Shown here piece by piece: positions 1 through 10,983 of a stretch of DNA of 64,000 nt; within the stretch, counting starts at the first letter, position 1, and each line of letters opens with the position of its first letter. The position numbers were made by a program, and so were the translations under genes. Below the pieces are notes generated by a model. It had not been told where the DNA came from, ran no database searches, and saw nothing but the letters and a program-made list of their open reading frames with translations. Origin of the DNA: Malaya genurostris (Eukaryota; Arthropoda; Insecta; Diptera; Culicidae); NCBI RefSeq assembly GCF_030247185.1, contig NC_080570.1:5270001-5334000 (forward strand), written 5' to 3'.

Positions 1-1790
1 TCGACCACATGTTGAGGATTCAGAATAATAGAATATTAGAAAATATTGAATGGAAATCTTTTTAAAAAATCTCTCTTATTATTGCTTTCGGGTTGAGTAA
101 CTGAGCCTAATGTTAGACTGTCGTGAGAATATCGTGTTCGGATTATTGTGAGGGACCTCAGTAAATAAAATATTTCAAAGGTTATCGCTTCACCACAAAC
201 CAAAACAAGTCCAGATACAACGTTGAAACCAAAACTCGTTCATTGAATTGGCCTTAACACTGAACTCTTCCGATCGAAAGCTGAGCTCAATGTCATTCTT
301 CGCACTTCCGAATCCGCTAGATTCGTATATCGAATTCTACCTGTCCGCCACCTGCCTTCGCCATCAAATTTCGTCTACCGGCCTGGGGTCGGAAAGTTTA
401 TTACCATTCAGTGAACCTGTCGAATTCCGACTTCGAACTGTCTATTATAGATGAAACAGGTTTCCGACGGTGGTGTCTACGATGACGACGGCGGCGGCTG
501 ACGATTTGAAGTTCGACCGGTCTGCGCGGGGAAACAGGATTTTCGGAATCCCTTTCGCGAGTCCGGATAGAACTACGCACTTGTTTCGGTGTCGTTGGCG
601 CGCGGATCAACATTCTTACCAGGGCCATCGGCCGAGAGCGGGTGGCACATTTGGATTCGATTAGTCAGTCTGTTTGTCTGTCCGTACGAGCGGTCGCACT
701 GATCTCAGGGGACCCTCGGTTTACCAATGCCTGCCTGATGCAACCGACGGTCAATGTCACGAAACATTTTGCCTCGCACCGAACTCGCCAGTCATGCTTG
801 AGTTTCCATTTTTGCTTTCGGTTTCTCGCTGGTCGTAAAATGGGTTTTCCACAAAACGAGGAATCATCACTGTGCGGTTTTGCCTCATTGAAAGTTATAT
901 TTTAACTGCCCAATATTATACGATGGAATTGATTTGATTGGTGAATTTTTATTACGGCCTGAATCTAAATTAGTCCAATCTCGCAATTTACATCTACTTT
1001 TAAATATTCCAGATTCAGTTCCTTGTAGGAATTGGTGTTTTGAAGTTTTTTTTTATATTTGATTGTTTCTAACGAGCTAAACAAGCGAATCAAGAATTCA
1101 ATTCCAGTTGAACTATGATGAAATTTACATCTTTCAATCGAAACTGATTTCCTTAAAATTGGTTCAGTAATCTCTGAGAAGCTTTACCGGAGAACGATAA
1201 CCATTGTGACAGATATATCAGAACTACCTTCAATATTTGAGGATAATAAAAAAATCCACCTGGTAAACAGTTTCAGATATTCATTTCTTTTTTTGCCATC
1301 ATGAGTAATATCGCCATCAAACCGAAACTCTGTAATCGGAGCTCAGATCCGGATAGAAATTAATAGCAGGATTTTGGTAGCATTATAGCTTTCATATCAA
1401 TTGAAGTTTTTCAAAATATGAATCGATTTGAGTTCTTCAATAAACGTAACTCTAGAACCGGTACTCCGACTCGGAATGAATTCTTTTACAAATCAATGTG
1501 AGTTCCATTTTGAAATGTTAGCTCATATCCGTATATGAATAACGAAAAGGGATGTTGAAAAATTCTTTCCAGTATCAAATATACTATATCCTAAACTCTG
1601 ATAAAAAAGATGTTCTGGATAAAACCCTTGAAACATTCCATTTCATATGCTTAATCTTGATTACTGGACAATTTCAATTATGTAATCTTCTGGCCTGTGG
1701 AGTGCGTGTAAGTGTCTCTGCTTACGTGTCTGTCGACTTACTTTGGACGTGAGTATATTTCAATTTACTAAGAGGCGTTGTGTTTTGTAA
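1..1790. other. No gene recognised
   Basis: A slightly GC-richer part (240-860) has short ORFs on both strands with no recognisable protein. From 1140 the sequence is AT-rich, and a phrase like TTGGTTCAGTAATCTCTGAG suggests an old copy of the GTTACGTCACTTAT repeat family. Confidence 0.6.
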
Positions 1791-1794
1791 AGAA

Positions 1795-2065
1795 AACTTG
1801 ATGAACACATAGTTTGTTTTACGGATGGTTCTCTGTGAGATAGCGGTGCCGGTGCTGGTGTCTACTGTCGTGAAATGTGATCAGTGCAGTCTCATTCACT
1901 TGGTGAATACTGTACTATGATCCAAGTAAAAATCTAGTCGACTCTGTGAGGGGTACAAACGGCACTTCAACAGAGAATCTTTGATAAAACGAATTTATCA
2001 CAGATACCGTTTTGTTTTCAGGGTACTCAAATTAAAGACCTCAGCATTTCAATTGCTGGTTATAC
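1795..2065 (+). pseudogene. RNase H domain relic of a non-LTR retrotransposon
   Basis: One frame reads CFTDGSL, stop, DSGAGAGVYCREM, stop, SVQSHSLGEYCT and later GVQTALQQRIFDKT. The FTDGS..(D)SGAGAG pattern is the start of retroelement RNase H domains, with the first catalytic D in TDGS. Stops interrupt it at several points. Probably from an I/Jockey-superfamily element. Nothing of the reverse transcriptase is recognisable upstream. Confidence 0.75.
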
Positions 2066-2539
2066 TTTCCAGTGAAAACAAGACCTATATTTTGGATTCA
2101 TCATTATGAGCTTCAGTATATCGTTATTAATTTTGATTTCTGCGGTTCGGCTCCAGTGCTGAACAATTTGGTTATATATACTATATGTGCTGCTCTTCTG
2201 TCAAGCAAATAAATGATAGGTGCACAGTTATAATTCTGGAACCGAAAAAGTGATTGCTTGAACATTGTGCACAGGCAATCAACTAATTAGAGCAATTAGC
2301 TATATTCGAAAATGTGAAGTGTGAGTTTTATTCGTATTCACACTATCCAGTTCCGTCTTTTAACTATTCGATAATATTCATAATAAGGAGATGTATGAGG
2401 GCACATATCAGACTATTATAATGCTACCCACATACCGATGCTATTAGATATATGTTTATCAATACATGATAAGAATATCAGTGAGTATTAAAAAGAGAAA
2501 AACTCATGACGCGTGTTGGCTTTTTCGTGCTCGGACGAA

Positions 2540-5520
2540 AATTTTTTGGTGACCACGAAAGCGGAATTTAAATTAGAATTCAGATCCAGAAACCAGGCCC
2601 ATGTCCAGTATTCAGATCCATACACAGAAACTAGGTTCAGTGTTCAGGTCTAGTTTTTAGTTTTATAATCTAGGATCAGAATCCAGATTCAGGTCCAAAA
2701 TCCACGTCCCGAACTTGAGTCTGGAATCCTGGTTCAGAGCTCAGATCTAGAATTCTGGTTCATAATTCAGATCCAAAATCTAGGATTGTAATCGAGGTCC
2801 AAAATTCAGGTCCCGAACTTGGATCCAAATTCAAGGTCCGGGTCCAGAATTCTGGTTCAGAATTCAGATCCAAAATAAAGGTCCGGGTTTAGAATTTATA
2901 TGAAGAATCTAGTTACAAAATCCAGATCAAGTTCAGGTCCAAGATTGTGGTGTCGAATTCAGGTTTAGTTTCAAAATCAAGATCCAGCATTCAAGTCTAA
3001 GAATCTAGGCTCAGAATGCAGGTTCGAAATTCCGTTTCAAAACCAGGATTTAAATTCAATTTTAGAATTTAGGACCAGAATCGAGGTCCAGAATCCAGGT
3101 GGAGAGCTCAAATCTAAAATTCTGGTTCAGAATTTAGATCCGGATTTTTGTATTGAAATCTAGATCCAGAATTCAAGGAATTTCCTTCCAGAATCCAAGT
3201 CTAAAATTCTGATGTAGAAAACAGGTCCAGAACTTCGATCCAGGCACATAAACTAGATTCAGAACTCATGTTCGAAACCCCGGTCCAGATCCAGAATTAA
3301 GTTTTAGAACCTAAGATTAGATTTAAAGTTCAGGTACAAAATCCAGGTTCCGCACTCGGTTCTAGAATACAGGATTGGAACATCGAATTCAGGATTCTGG
3401 CTCAGAAATCAGATCCAGAATCTTGGATTGAAATCGATATCCAGAATTCAGGTTCAGATCCAAAACGTGCAGGTCTAGAATACAGATGCAAAAATTTAGT
3501 TCCAGAACCCAGGTCAGAATTCAGATCCAAGATTCTGGTGTCGAATTCAGGTTTAGTTTCATAATCAAAATTATGAATTCGTATTTAGGTTCAAAATCTA
3601 CGTTCGTATTTAGGTCCAAAATCTATGTTAAGCTCCGAAATTTCAGTCCAAAATCCAAGTTCAAGTCTTAAATTTAGCTCCAGAATCAAGATCCAGGTCC
3701 CGAACTCGAGTATAGAATCCAGGTTCAGAGCTCAGATCCAGAGGAGTTTTGGTTCAGAATTTAGACCCGGAATCTAGAATTGAAATCGAGATCCACAATT
3801 CAGGCCCAGACCAAAAATCAAGATCCAGGTCTAGAATACAGATGGAAGCATCCAGTTCCAGAACTCAGATCCTAGAGTTCAGGTTTAGATTCCAAGTCAA
3901 GATCCAAAATTTAGAGTTCGTGTCCAGATTCTAATTTAGGAATTCATATCCGAAATACCGGTGCAAAATCGAAGTCTGGATCCAGGTTCAGATTCTAAAT
4001 ACAGATCTAGAATCTAGAATTACAATCAATGTCAGGTCAAAAGTCCTGAACTCGGATCCAGAACCCAAGTTTAGAACTCAGATCCAGAATTTTGGTTCAG
4101 AGTTCAGAATTGAGAATCTAGGATTCAAATAGAGATTCACAATTCAGGTCCAACTCCAAAATCCAAGTCTAGGTCAAGAATACAGACCAACCAACCATGC
4201 CCTAAATTCAGATCGAGTTCCAGAATCAAGGTGCAAGATTCTGGTGTCGAATTCAGGCTCAGTTTCAAAATCAAGATCCAAAATCTAGGGTTTTAAATTC
4301 AGCTCCAGAATTTAGGACCACAGTCGAAATTTAGAAGATTTAGAACTAAGATCAAGAATTCTGATTAAGAATTCAGATCCAGAATATAGGATTGGAATCG
4401 AGATCCAGAATTCAAGCTCAAATCTTAAATTTATCTTCAGAATCTAGGTTCAGGTTCTAAACTCGAGTCCAGAATCTAGGTTTAGAGCTCAGATCCAAAG
4501 TTCTGTTTCAGAAATTAGATTCGGAATCTAGGATAGAAATCGAGATCCAGAATTCAGGTCCATACCAAAAAACAAGGTCCAGCTCTAGAGTACAGACTAA
4601 AAATCCAGTTTCAAGATTCTGGTGTCGAATTTAGGATTTGGGGGACGGGTATAGCGTGATGGGATAGTCGATGCCTATCACGCAGCCCACCTGGGTTCGA
4701 TTCCCAACCCCGCACATAGGGTTAGAAAAATTTTCTGGCCCGAAGAGGCGAATGACCTTAAAGTGTTAAAACCTCTATAATTGAAACAAAAAAAAATTTA
4801 GGATTAGTCTCAAAATCAAGGTCAAGAATTCAGTTTCGGATTCAGAACCTGATCTGAATCTGGTCCAAAACCAAGAACTAAAATCCAAGCTCAAAATGAG
4901 GTTCTAAATTCAGCTCCAGAATCTAGGTTCAGGGCAGGAATCCAGGTTTAGAACTCAAATTCAGAAATCGGGATCAGAATTCAGATCCAGAATCTAGGAT
5001 TGGAATAGAGATCCAGAATTCAGGTCCCGATCCAAAATCAAGGTCTAACTCTAGAATACTGATGAAGAATCTAGTTCCAAAATTCAGGTCCTAAAAGCAG
5101 ATCCAGAGTTCAGATCCAAGTTTATGGTGTCGAATTCAGGTTTAGCTTTGAATTCAAGGTTTAAAATTCGTGTTTAGGTTCGCTATCTAGACTCAGAACT
5201 CAGGTCCAAAACCAAGGAGTAGAATCCAGGTTCAGGTTCTAAATTTACCACCAGAATCTAGGATTAGAGTCGTAGTCCAGGTTTAAAATTCGGGTTCCGC
5301 ATACAGATCGAAAATCAAGGTCGAAAATCCAGGTTTAGGTCCAAATTCATACTTCAGGTCAAGAACCCATATCCAGATGCAGATTCCCGACTCAGAAAAG
5401 AGATGCAGAATCCAGGTTCCAAAATTTGATTCCATAATCCAGCTTCAGAATTCGGATCCTTTGTTCAGAACTCAGGTTCAGAATCCAAGTTCAAAATTTA
5501 GATCCAAGTTTAAATGATCT
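2540..5520 (+). repeat. Array A: degenerate 12-bp tandem repeat, about 3 kb
   Basis: Composed of drifting units near TCCAGAATTCAG / GGTTCAGAATCC. A larger phrase, AAGATTCTGGTGTCGAATTC, recurs near 2945, 3530, 4235, 4615 and 5120, so the array has an irregular higher-order structure. GAATTC is strongly enriched. A SINE interrupts it at 4639-4794. Translated frames give R/S/Q/E-rich repetitive peptides (such as the ORFs at 3486 and 3749) that are not genes. Confidence 0.92.
4639..4794 (+). mobile_element. tRNA-derived SINE with 11-bp target duplication
   Basis: It begins GGGGGACGGGTATAGCGTGA. A pol III B-box-like GGTTCGATTCCC lies at about 4693, then a body (CTGGCCCGAAGAGGCGAATG) and an A-rich tail. 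AATTTAGGATT is repeated exactly on each side (4628-4638 and 4795-4805). It inserted into the 12-bp array. The body closely matches a SINE type I remember as common in mosquitoes. Confidence 0.92.
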
Positions 5521-6600
5521 TTTTTATTTGTAATCGCGTAAAATTTCATTTTTCATGTACCAATCGATTCAGTTCGACAAACTGATGTACAAAATGTGCA
5601 TGTCTGTACAAAACAAAGAGGAGGAGATCTCAGAGCAGGCTTGTCCGATTTTGATCAAACTAATCGCAAATGAATGCTATTGGAAGATTTTGAGATATGA
5701 TGTGTTTACTTGAGTTATACAAAGTTTTAAGTTAAAATTTTCATTTGTTTATAATATCTGTCGCAATTAAGCTTCAAAACAAAATATAGTTCCAAACTTG
5801 TATATTTCACGGTAATACTCAGCCAACAAAACATAAGTTGTCCTAATCTGTTCACTTTTAATGTTGATATCGAATTTTTCGCCCTACTCCAGTAATAGGA
5901 GTTTCGAGCGCGGCATAATAAAGCGATGTTGATACTAAATACTTAGAAGATTGTGTACGTCACCCTTTTTCATTGTATTTTACACCGGTTCGATTTTAGC
6001 ACCGTTCGTCGTTTTTGGCAACATAATCATTCGAATATGACTCGGTAAGATGTTATAAATATGGTAGTATTTTTTAATTCAAACTTTTTTATAACTATAC
6101 CATCATCATTGCTGACAGAACAAAATTTCATATTACTTAATTTATTAGGTATAAAAGAGTTCCTGCCGTTGTTTTGGAATGTCGAAACATTGCCACATTG
6201 TCACTAGCCACTTTTTCCCATCTTTCTGGCAATTCGCCAGAATTAAATTTTTTTAAATGAGTCCATTGTTCATCGTCAGTAGCAATTATATGCTTTTTTG
6301 GCGCCGTTGGAATAGTTCGCACATGAAGAAACGGCCTTCGACATCCCTTGGCTTCAATTCAACTCTAACACAATTCTTGCGTCTGGAATGGATACTCTTC
6401 AAACATTTCAATCTCCAGAATGTTGTTGACAGATGTCCAAGGTTTATATTTTTTCTTAGCCCTTCTAATCGGATACCATGACATTACATACATTTTAAAC
6501 AACACTTACAACATATCAATGCAAACAGATGAGTTGCAATTTGATTGATTAGTAATCAGCCATGGACAACAAGCTCACTTTTTTTAGACATAGTTGAAGG
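5521..6600. other. No gene recognised; possible old transposase tail
   Basis: AT-rich. The minus ORF 6137-6322 contains FNSGELPERWEKVASDN, which vaguely resembles a mariner-type C-terminus, but nothing upstream supports it. Confidence 0.4.
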
Positions 6601-6772
6601 ATAATTATTTCTTGTAGAATGATTCTACAAAAAAAAAGTGTTTAGTGCATGATTCTTCCGGATCGTCAAGTACACCGGAGAAATCCAGCACCATCATTCG
6701 TCAATTATTCGAGTATAATACGCTTAACCGGCGATCGATTATTGAAGCTATTAATTATCGTACCAGCATTCC

Positions 6773-6945
6773 TCAAGGATGAACCACAACCACCGCGATG
6801 CCGAAACGAATGCTGTCCGACCGGCTGCTGCTGGAGATCTCAGACGGAATCAGCTGCTGGTAGTCCTTGAACCATTGCACGGAGAAGTATCGGTACTGGT
6901 CGTCACCGGAGTCTTTAGAGCCGCTATTGTTCCGAACGGTTGACC
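6773..6945 (-). other. Coding-like segment, unrecognised (possible exon or gene fragment)
   Basis: Minus-strand frame: SGDDQYRYFSVQWFKDYQQL then IPSEISSSSRSDSIRFGIA. Codon choice is GC-ending and similar to the elongase exons (GAC, CAG, TAC, TTC, GTG, AAG), unlike surrounding AT-rich sequence. A GT follows at the end of FGIA, and an AG precedes the segment near 6919, so it could be an exon of about 140 bp, but neither splice site is strong. I do not recognise the family. It could also be a decayed retrocopy. Confidence 0.3.
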
Positions 6946-8590
6946 GTGGATGAAGAGGGGTTAAGTGTTCCGAATGTTTTGGTGGGAAGGCAAACGAAAA
7001 CAAGCGTTTTTTTTCTATCAAAGACGGTATACGTCGTTATCAATGAAGTGATATCGAAAAAAACCGTTCGACACTTGAGCAGATTAATCGGCTTAACGAG
7101 GATTGTAGCCTGTCGGCTGATTCGGCAGTAAATTATGTGTTACTGGTTCGTAATCCGCTACCCGTGGGAACCGTTGAATCACCAGTGCATTACTCACTGC
7201 TGTTATCAGGTCAAATGCATTTGTAACCAGTATTTTTGTTGTTGTTGTTGAAGTGACTTGTTCTTTTCCAGTACTCTTTGTTCTTCTTGAAGCAGATGTT
7301 TATGATTTCTTCGTTCAGCATCAGTAGGCGGGCATTCTACGTGAATTGAAGACGTGCTCTTTTTGCATTTTTCTTAAGAGTTGATATCGACCCCGTTCAA
7401 GTCAGCTCGAACAATTTACACGTACCACATTGATGATGTAATCTTTTCCTTCAGTATCGAAATTTCTCAATCTAATGCTACTCTGAATTTCATTTCGTTC
7501 GTGAATCTCGCTTCAAAATCCTTGGTAGTGCCAAAATAGCTGTAGAAAAAAAGCACTTGAGAACATCAATCCGATGGTCAGTTTTCGGTGCAACAAGTGG
7601 CCGACATCCAGTTACAAGCAGCAGCAGCCGAGCAGTCGGAACAGAGTTGCTCGTAAATGGGCGACACACGCCGCCGATCAGCAGACGGGAGACTCATGCA
7701 ACAATATCCGTAACGCATCCCCTAGCAACCGATGAACAAAACATTACTGGCTGGTTGGTTGCTTTGTTTTGACACTTCAGCGTCGAGTAAATCGTTCGCC
7801 ACCGGTCTGACAGCTAGTGACACCCGCCCGCGTGCTCTTCCGCTTTCCGAAACATTTGCTAAAGACGCTCGACGACGACTGGAGACACACCAGATCGATG
7901 CTTACAACCACAAATGAACCGCGAATTTTTTTTCGCTGTTTATGGATCTGTCACTTCGCTGGAACTGCGGAGGAATTCATTCATGTTCGTGGAGCCGTCT
8001 TTTTAACCACCACCAGGAATATGTGCGGTCAAACCTGGGCGCCAAATCGGGGTCGCTTTCTCAAGGAAGAAGCTGGCAGTGTCGAAGCACAATCAAAGAA
8101 TTTACAACCAGAAAAATACAGACTTTTCACTTCCGTGTTTCGAAATTTTCTGACTGAATGTGGTTGGATTTTCCACCAGCCCAACCAACTATGGACCGAA
8201 AGTGAAGAGCGAGAGAAAAAAACTGCACAAGAAACAAGTCATGAGTCAGTATGTCGAACATATCTCTGCGTGCCATGGGATATCATACAGTGACATAATT
8301 TCGCCAATACAAGCACAGCGCCAGATACGCGGAGCGCAACGGAGCACGTGTTTCTCCTCATCGTGTCGTCGGTGTCGTCGTCTTCGTAACGGGAGAGATG
8401 ACTGACGTGAGCGTGAGGAGCATGTATGGGAGTTTCGATTGGCTATCGTACGATGCTCCCCCGCAGGATAGATAGGAAACAAGGTTGACGTTTGAGTCCC
8501 AACCCAGTAAATTCGAACATCGGACGCATCGTGCACGAAAGCTTTTGATTGCGTTTCGAGCTTACATAGTGTATCGGTAGAACAAAAGAG
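6946..8590. other. Unassigned, GC-moderate region
   Basis: Open frames on both strands (largest 7817-8293 plus, 158 aa; 8246-8668 minus, 140 aa) have no recognisable domain and compete with each other. Could hold UTR or regulatory sequence. No repeats recognised. Confidence 0.5.
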
Positions 8591-8594
8591 TGAA

Positions 8595-8744
8595 GATATA
8601 CCAAAGCAGAGAGCGAATATCCAATACTCAGGTGATGAGATATATCGGGGTTGGATTTCCAACCTCAAACATAGGGCCAGAGTTTTTCTGGCCCTAAGAG
8701 GCGAATGACCTAAAGGTTAAAGCCTCCATGATCGAGACAAAAGA
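8595..8744 (+). mobile_element. Second, diverged copy of the same SINE
   Basis: The body TTTTTCTGGCCCTAAGAGGC, then GAATGACC and AAAGCCTCCATGATCGAGAC, matches the 3' half of the SINE at 4639. The 5' tRNA-like part (from about 8595) is decayed, and the short A-rich tail ends near 8744. Confidence 0.8.
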
Positions 8745-8955
8745 ATGTTTAACACTCTTGCACACCCTATCGGGGAGACGTCGGCTCCAAAATGCCTTGT
8801 TTGATATTCCTTCGCTCTGTTTCTCTAGCGATACATAATGTAAACATAAAGCTTTTTTAGGTCGACGCGATTGATGCAAATGGTGCAGAATTGTCCGATG
8901 GCGGGCCGATCGAAGCGCTACAATCGGCCCTATATCGTGCTCAATCGGTCCGATA

Positions 8956-8978
8956 ATCGGCCCGATGATCGGGCCGAT
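8956..8978. repeat. Perfect palindrome of ATCGGCCCGAT
   Basis: ATCGGCCCGAT, one base, then ATCGGGCCGAT. It lies in a cluster of CGGCCCGAT variants from 8895 to 8985. The minus-strand ORF here (IGPIIGPIIGPI) is a shadow of the repeats. Confidence 0.85.
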
Positions 8979-8989
8979 GCGGGTCGACA

Positions 8990-10160
8990 ACATCCACCGG
9001 GTTAACCAGCGAAGAGGTTAGAAAAATTCTGAACCAGCATAATGACAGCCAGAACAGTGTGGCCAGTGATTGGGATCTGTGTTAAGGTTTGACGCAAAAC
9101 CATATTCCCGTCAGAACAAACATTACTCTTTATTTGTCAGTGTTTTAGATCGATTTATCCGTTCGTGGTTTTTCATTTTCTGGCAGAAAACAAAGAGCAA
9201 AACCACTCAACAACGTGATTTCATTGCGAAATATTAAGCTGAGTAAACCGCATTTACCCTTGAATGAATAAAACTGAACCATTCAATAAATATACCCCAC
9301 AATTAGGTAGTTGTTCTGTACCGAAGCACATGAAAACCGCATCAAAACCTATTAACACAAAATGAACTTGATGAACAAAATCGGTATGGGTTGAAAAGTA
9401 CTTAATATCAAGTAATTACCAAGCATGCCGTAAATGAGAAAAGCCTCGAATAACTTTCAAATAACAGTTTACAAACTAGCTGAGCAAACCAGATGGCGCT
9501 ATCAGTCACGTACCCAGAGGAGGGGCCCGAGGGCATCGCGAAATGAAATCCTGGGTACGGGCTTTACATTCATCGTCCTACAACTTACAAAATCAAAATT
9601 TCAAGAATGAGATTCAAGATCAGATTTGAAAATTCCGCTACCTCTTCAAGTTATTTGACTGTTTGAAAAGTTTTCAACATTCATCACCTTGTGAGATTCA
9701 CGAAACGAATGTCGGATCCTAATGAAATTCAGGAATTCCTTATGGGACCATAAGACCATACCATAGCAGTTACGAGAGAGGATTTTCGCAGATGAATTTA
9801 ATGAAGACGCTGTTGGATTTCAAGACTAAGCATCTTTCAACGTATGAAGTAAATGAACTCATGGTTAATTAAAAATCATCAGTCTGCCATGGACCCAAAC
9901 AGTAAAATTCATAATTGCCAAAGATTTATGAGCAAAATTTGATTAAAATTTGAAAGCTGCTTTAAAATATATTACGTGTATTATAAAAAAAATATTTTAT
10001 AACAATAAAAGCTAAATAAAAGTTCAGCTATTAATTTGTACTAAAACATTGTTTTTAAACAATGAAAAAAAATGACTAATAATTTTTCCTTAAAACATAG
10101 TGGAGGGGATACAAAAAATTGTGCATTAGCGGGCCCCTTAGCGCGAAGTAGCAAAGAATC
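8990..10160. other. No gene recognised
   Basis: AT-rich. Contains a 9-bp inverted pair CGTACCCAG / CTGGGTACG around a GC-rich loop (about 9511-9580) and a phrase TTCCTTATGGGACCATAAG that resembles the mosquito-type repeat at 33 and 63 kb. Confidence 0.5.
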
Positions 10161-10164
10161 CCTG

Positions 10165-10910
10165 GTTATCTGATCGTAAATTGAAATTGTGTGAGAAAGC
10201 CGAGGCCGTAAAGATATCAGAAGGCAAGGTGTCTACAATTATGCATGAACATTTTACCATTGAAAAACTGGAATGTGGGTTTACTAACAGTCGATAAAAA
10301 AACACCATGTTGATGATTCAGAGCAGTGTTTGACCTTGTTTACAAGTAATAAATCAGACTTTTTGCGCCGATATGTGACAATGGATGAAACATGAATCCA
10401 TCACTTTACCCGGAATCAAAACAATCATCATCCGGTGAACTACGTTCCAAGCATTCAAAGGCACAACAGTCAACTGGGAAGGTTATGGATTCAGTATATC
10501 GGGAGTGTTTCTTCATCGACTATCTTTGGAAAGGAAAAATAATAAATAGCGTATACTACAAAGTGTTGTTAGATAGTTGGAATGCAAAAATCAAGGAAGT
10601 ACGACCTCATATGTCAAAGAGAGAACCACTGTTTCACCAAGACAATGCACTGATTCGCCATGGTCAATGGTAACGATGGTTAAATTGAACGAATTACACT
10701 TCAAATTGCTTACTCATTTACCGTACAGTTCAGATCTTTCACTGACCCTGAAAAATGCTCACCGGTAAGAAATTCAACTCAAAAGAAGAAGCAATTGCTG
10801 AATGTGGCCTATTTTTAGGCAAAAGACAAATTTTTCTACAGGTACGGCATCGAGAATTTAGAGAAGCGTTGGAATGATTCTATTGCTCTCAAAGGAAATT
10901 TTCGGAAACA
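10165..10910 (+). pseudogene. Old mariner transposase relic
   Basis: Degenerate plus-strand transposase with homology in successive frames. RKLKLCEKAEAV and VSTIMHEHFTIEKL match the helix-turn-helix region of the intact mariner at 43-44 kb. QSTGKVMDSVY..FIDYLWKGK and YYKVLLDSWNAKIKEVRPHM match the middle, then LFHQDNAL (second catalytic D) and a decayed LPYSSDL segment. The last recognisable part reads like the C-terminal LEKRWND. Several stops and frameshifts are present. No terminal repeats were recognised. It is related to the 43 kb copy but much older. Confidence 0.85.
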
Positions 10911-10983
10911 TTCGATTTTTGGTAAAAATAAGTGTTTTTTTTTTTTAGTTAGTCACAACTTATTCGATGATTTGTTATACTAA

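Noticed and set aside
2540..5520. CRISPR-like array
   Set aside because: Units are contiguous and degenerate without unique spacers, and the sequence is clearly eukaryotic.
6137..6322. Mariner-type transposase C-terminus (LPERWEKVASDN)
   Set aside because: Only a dozen residues look similar and no catalytic motif lies upstream; kept as a remark only.
7817..8293. 158-aa ORF on the plus strand
   Set aside because: No motif recognised, codon pattern mixed, and overlapping ORFs exist in other frames and on the other strand (8246-8668). Not supported as a gene.
8694..8993. 99-aa minus ORF with GPIIGPIIGPI repeats
   Set aside because: The repetitive peptide is produced by the CGGCCCGAT palindrome cluster, and the C-terminal part runs through the SINE.
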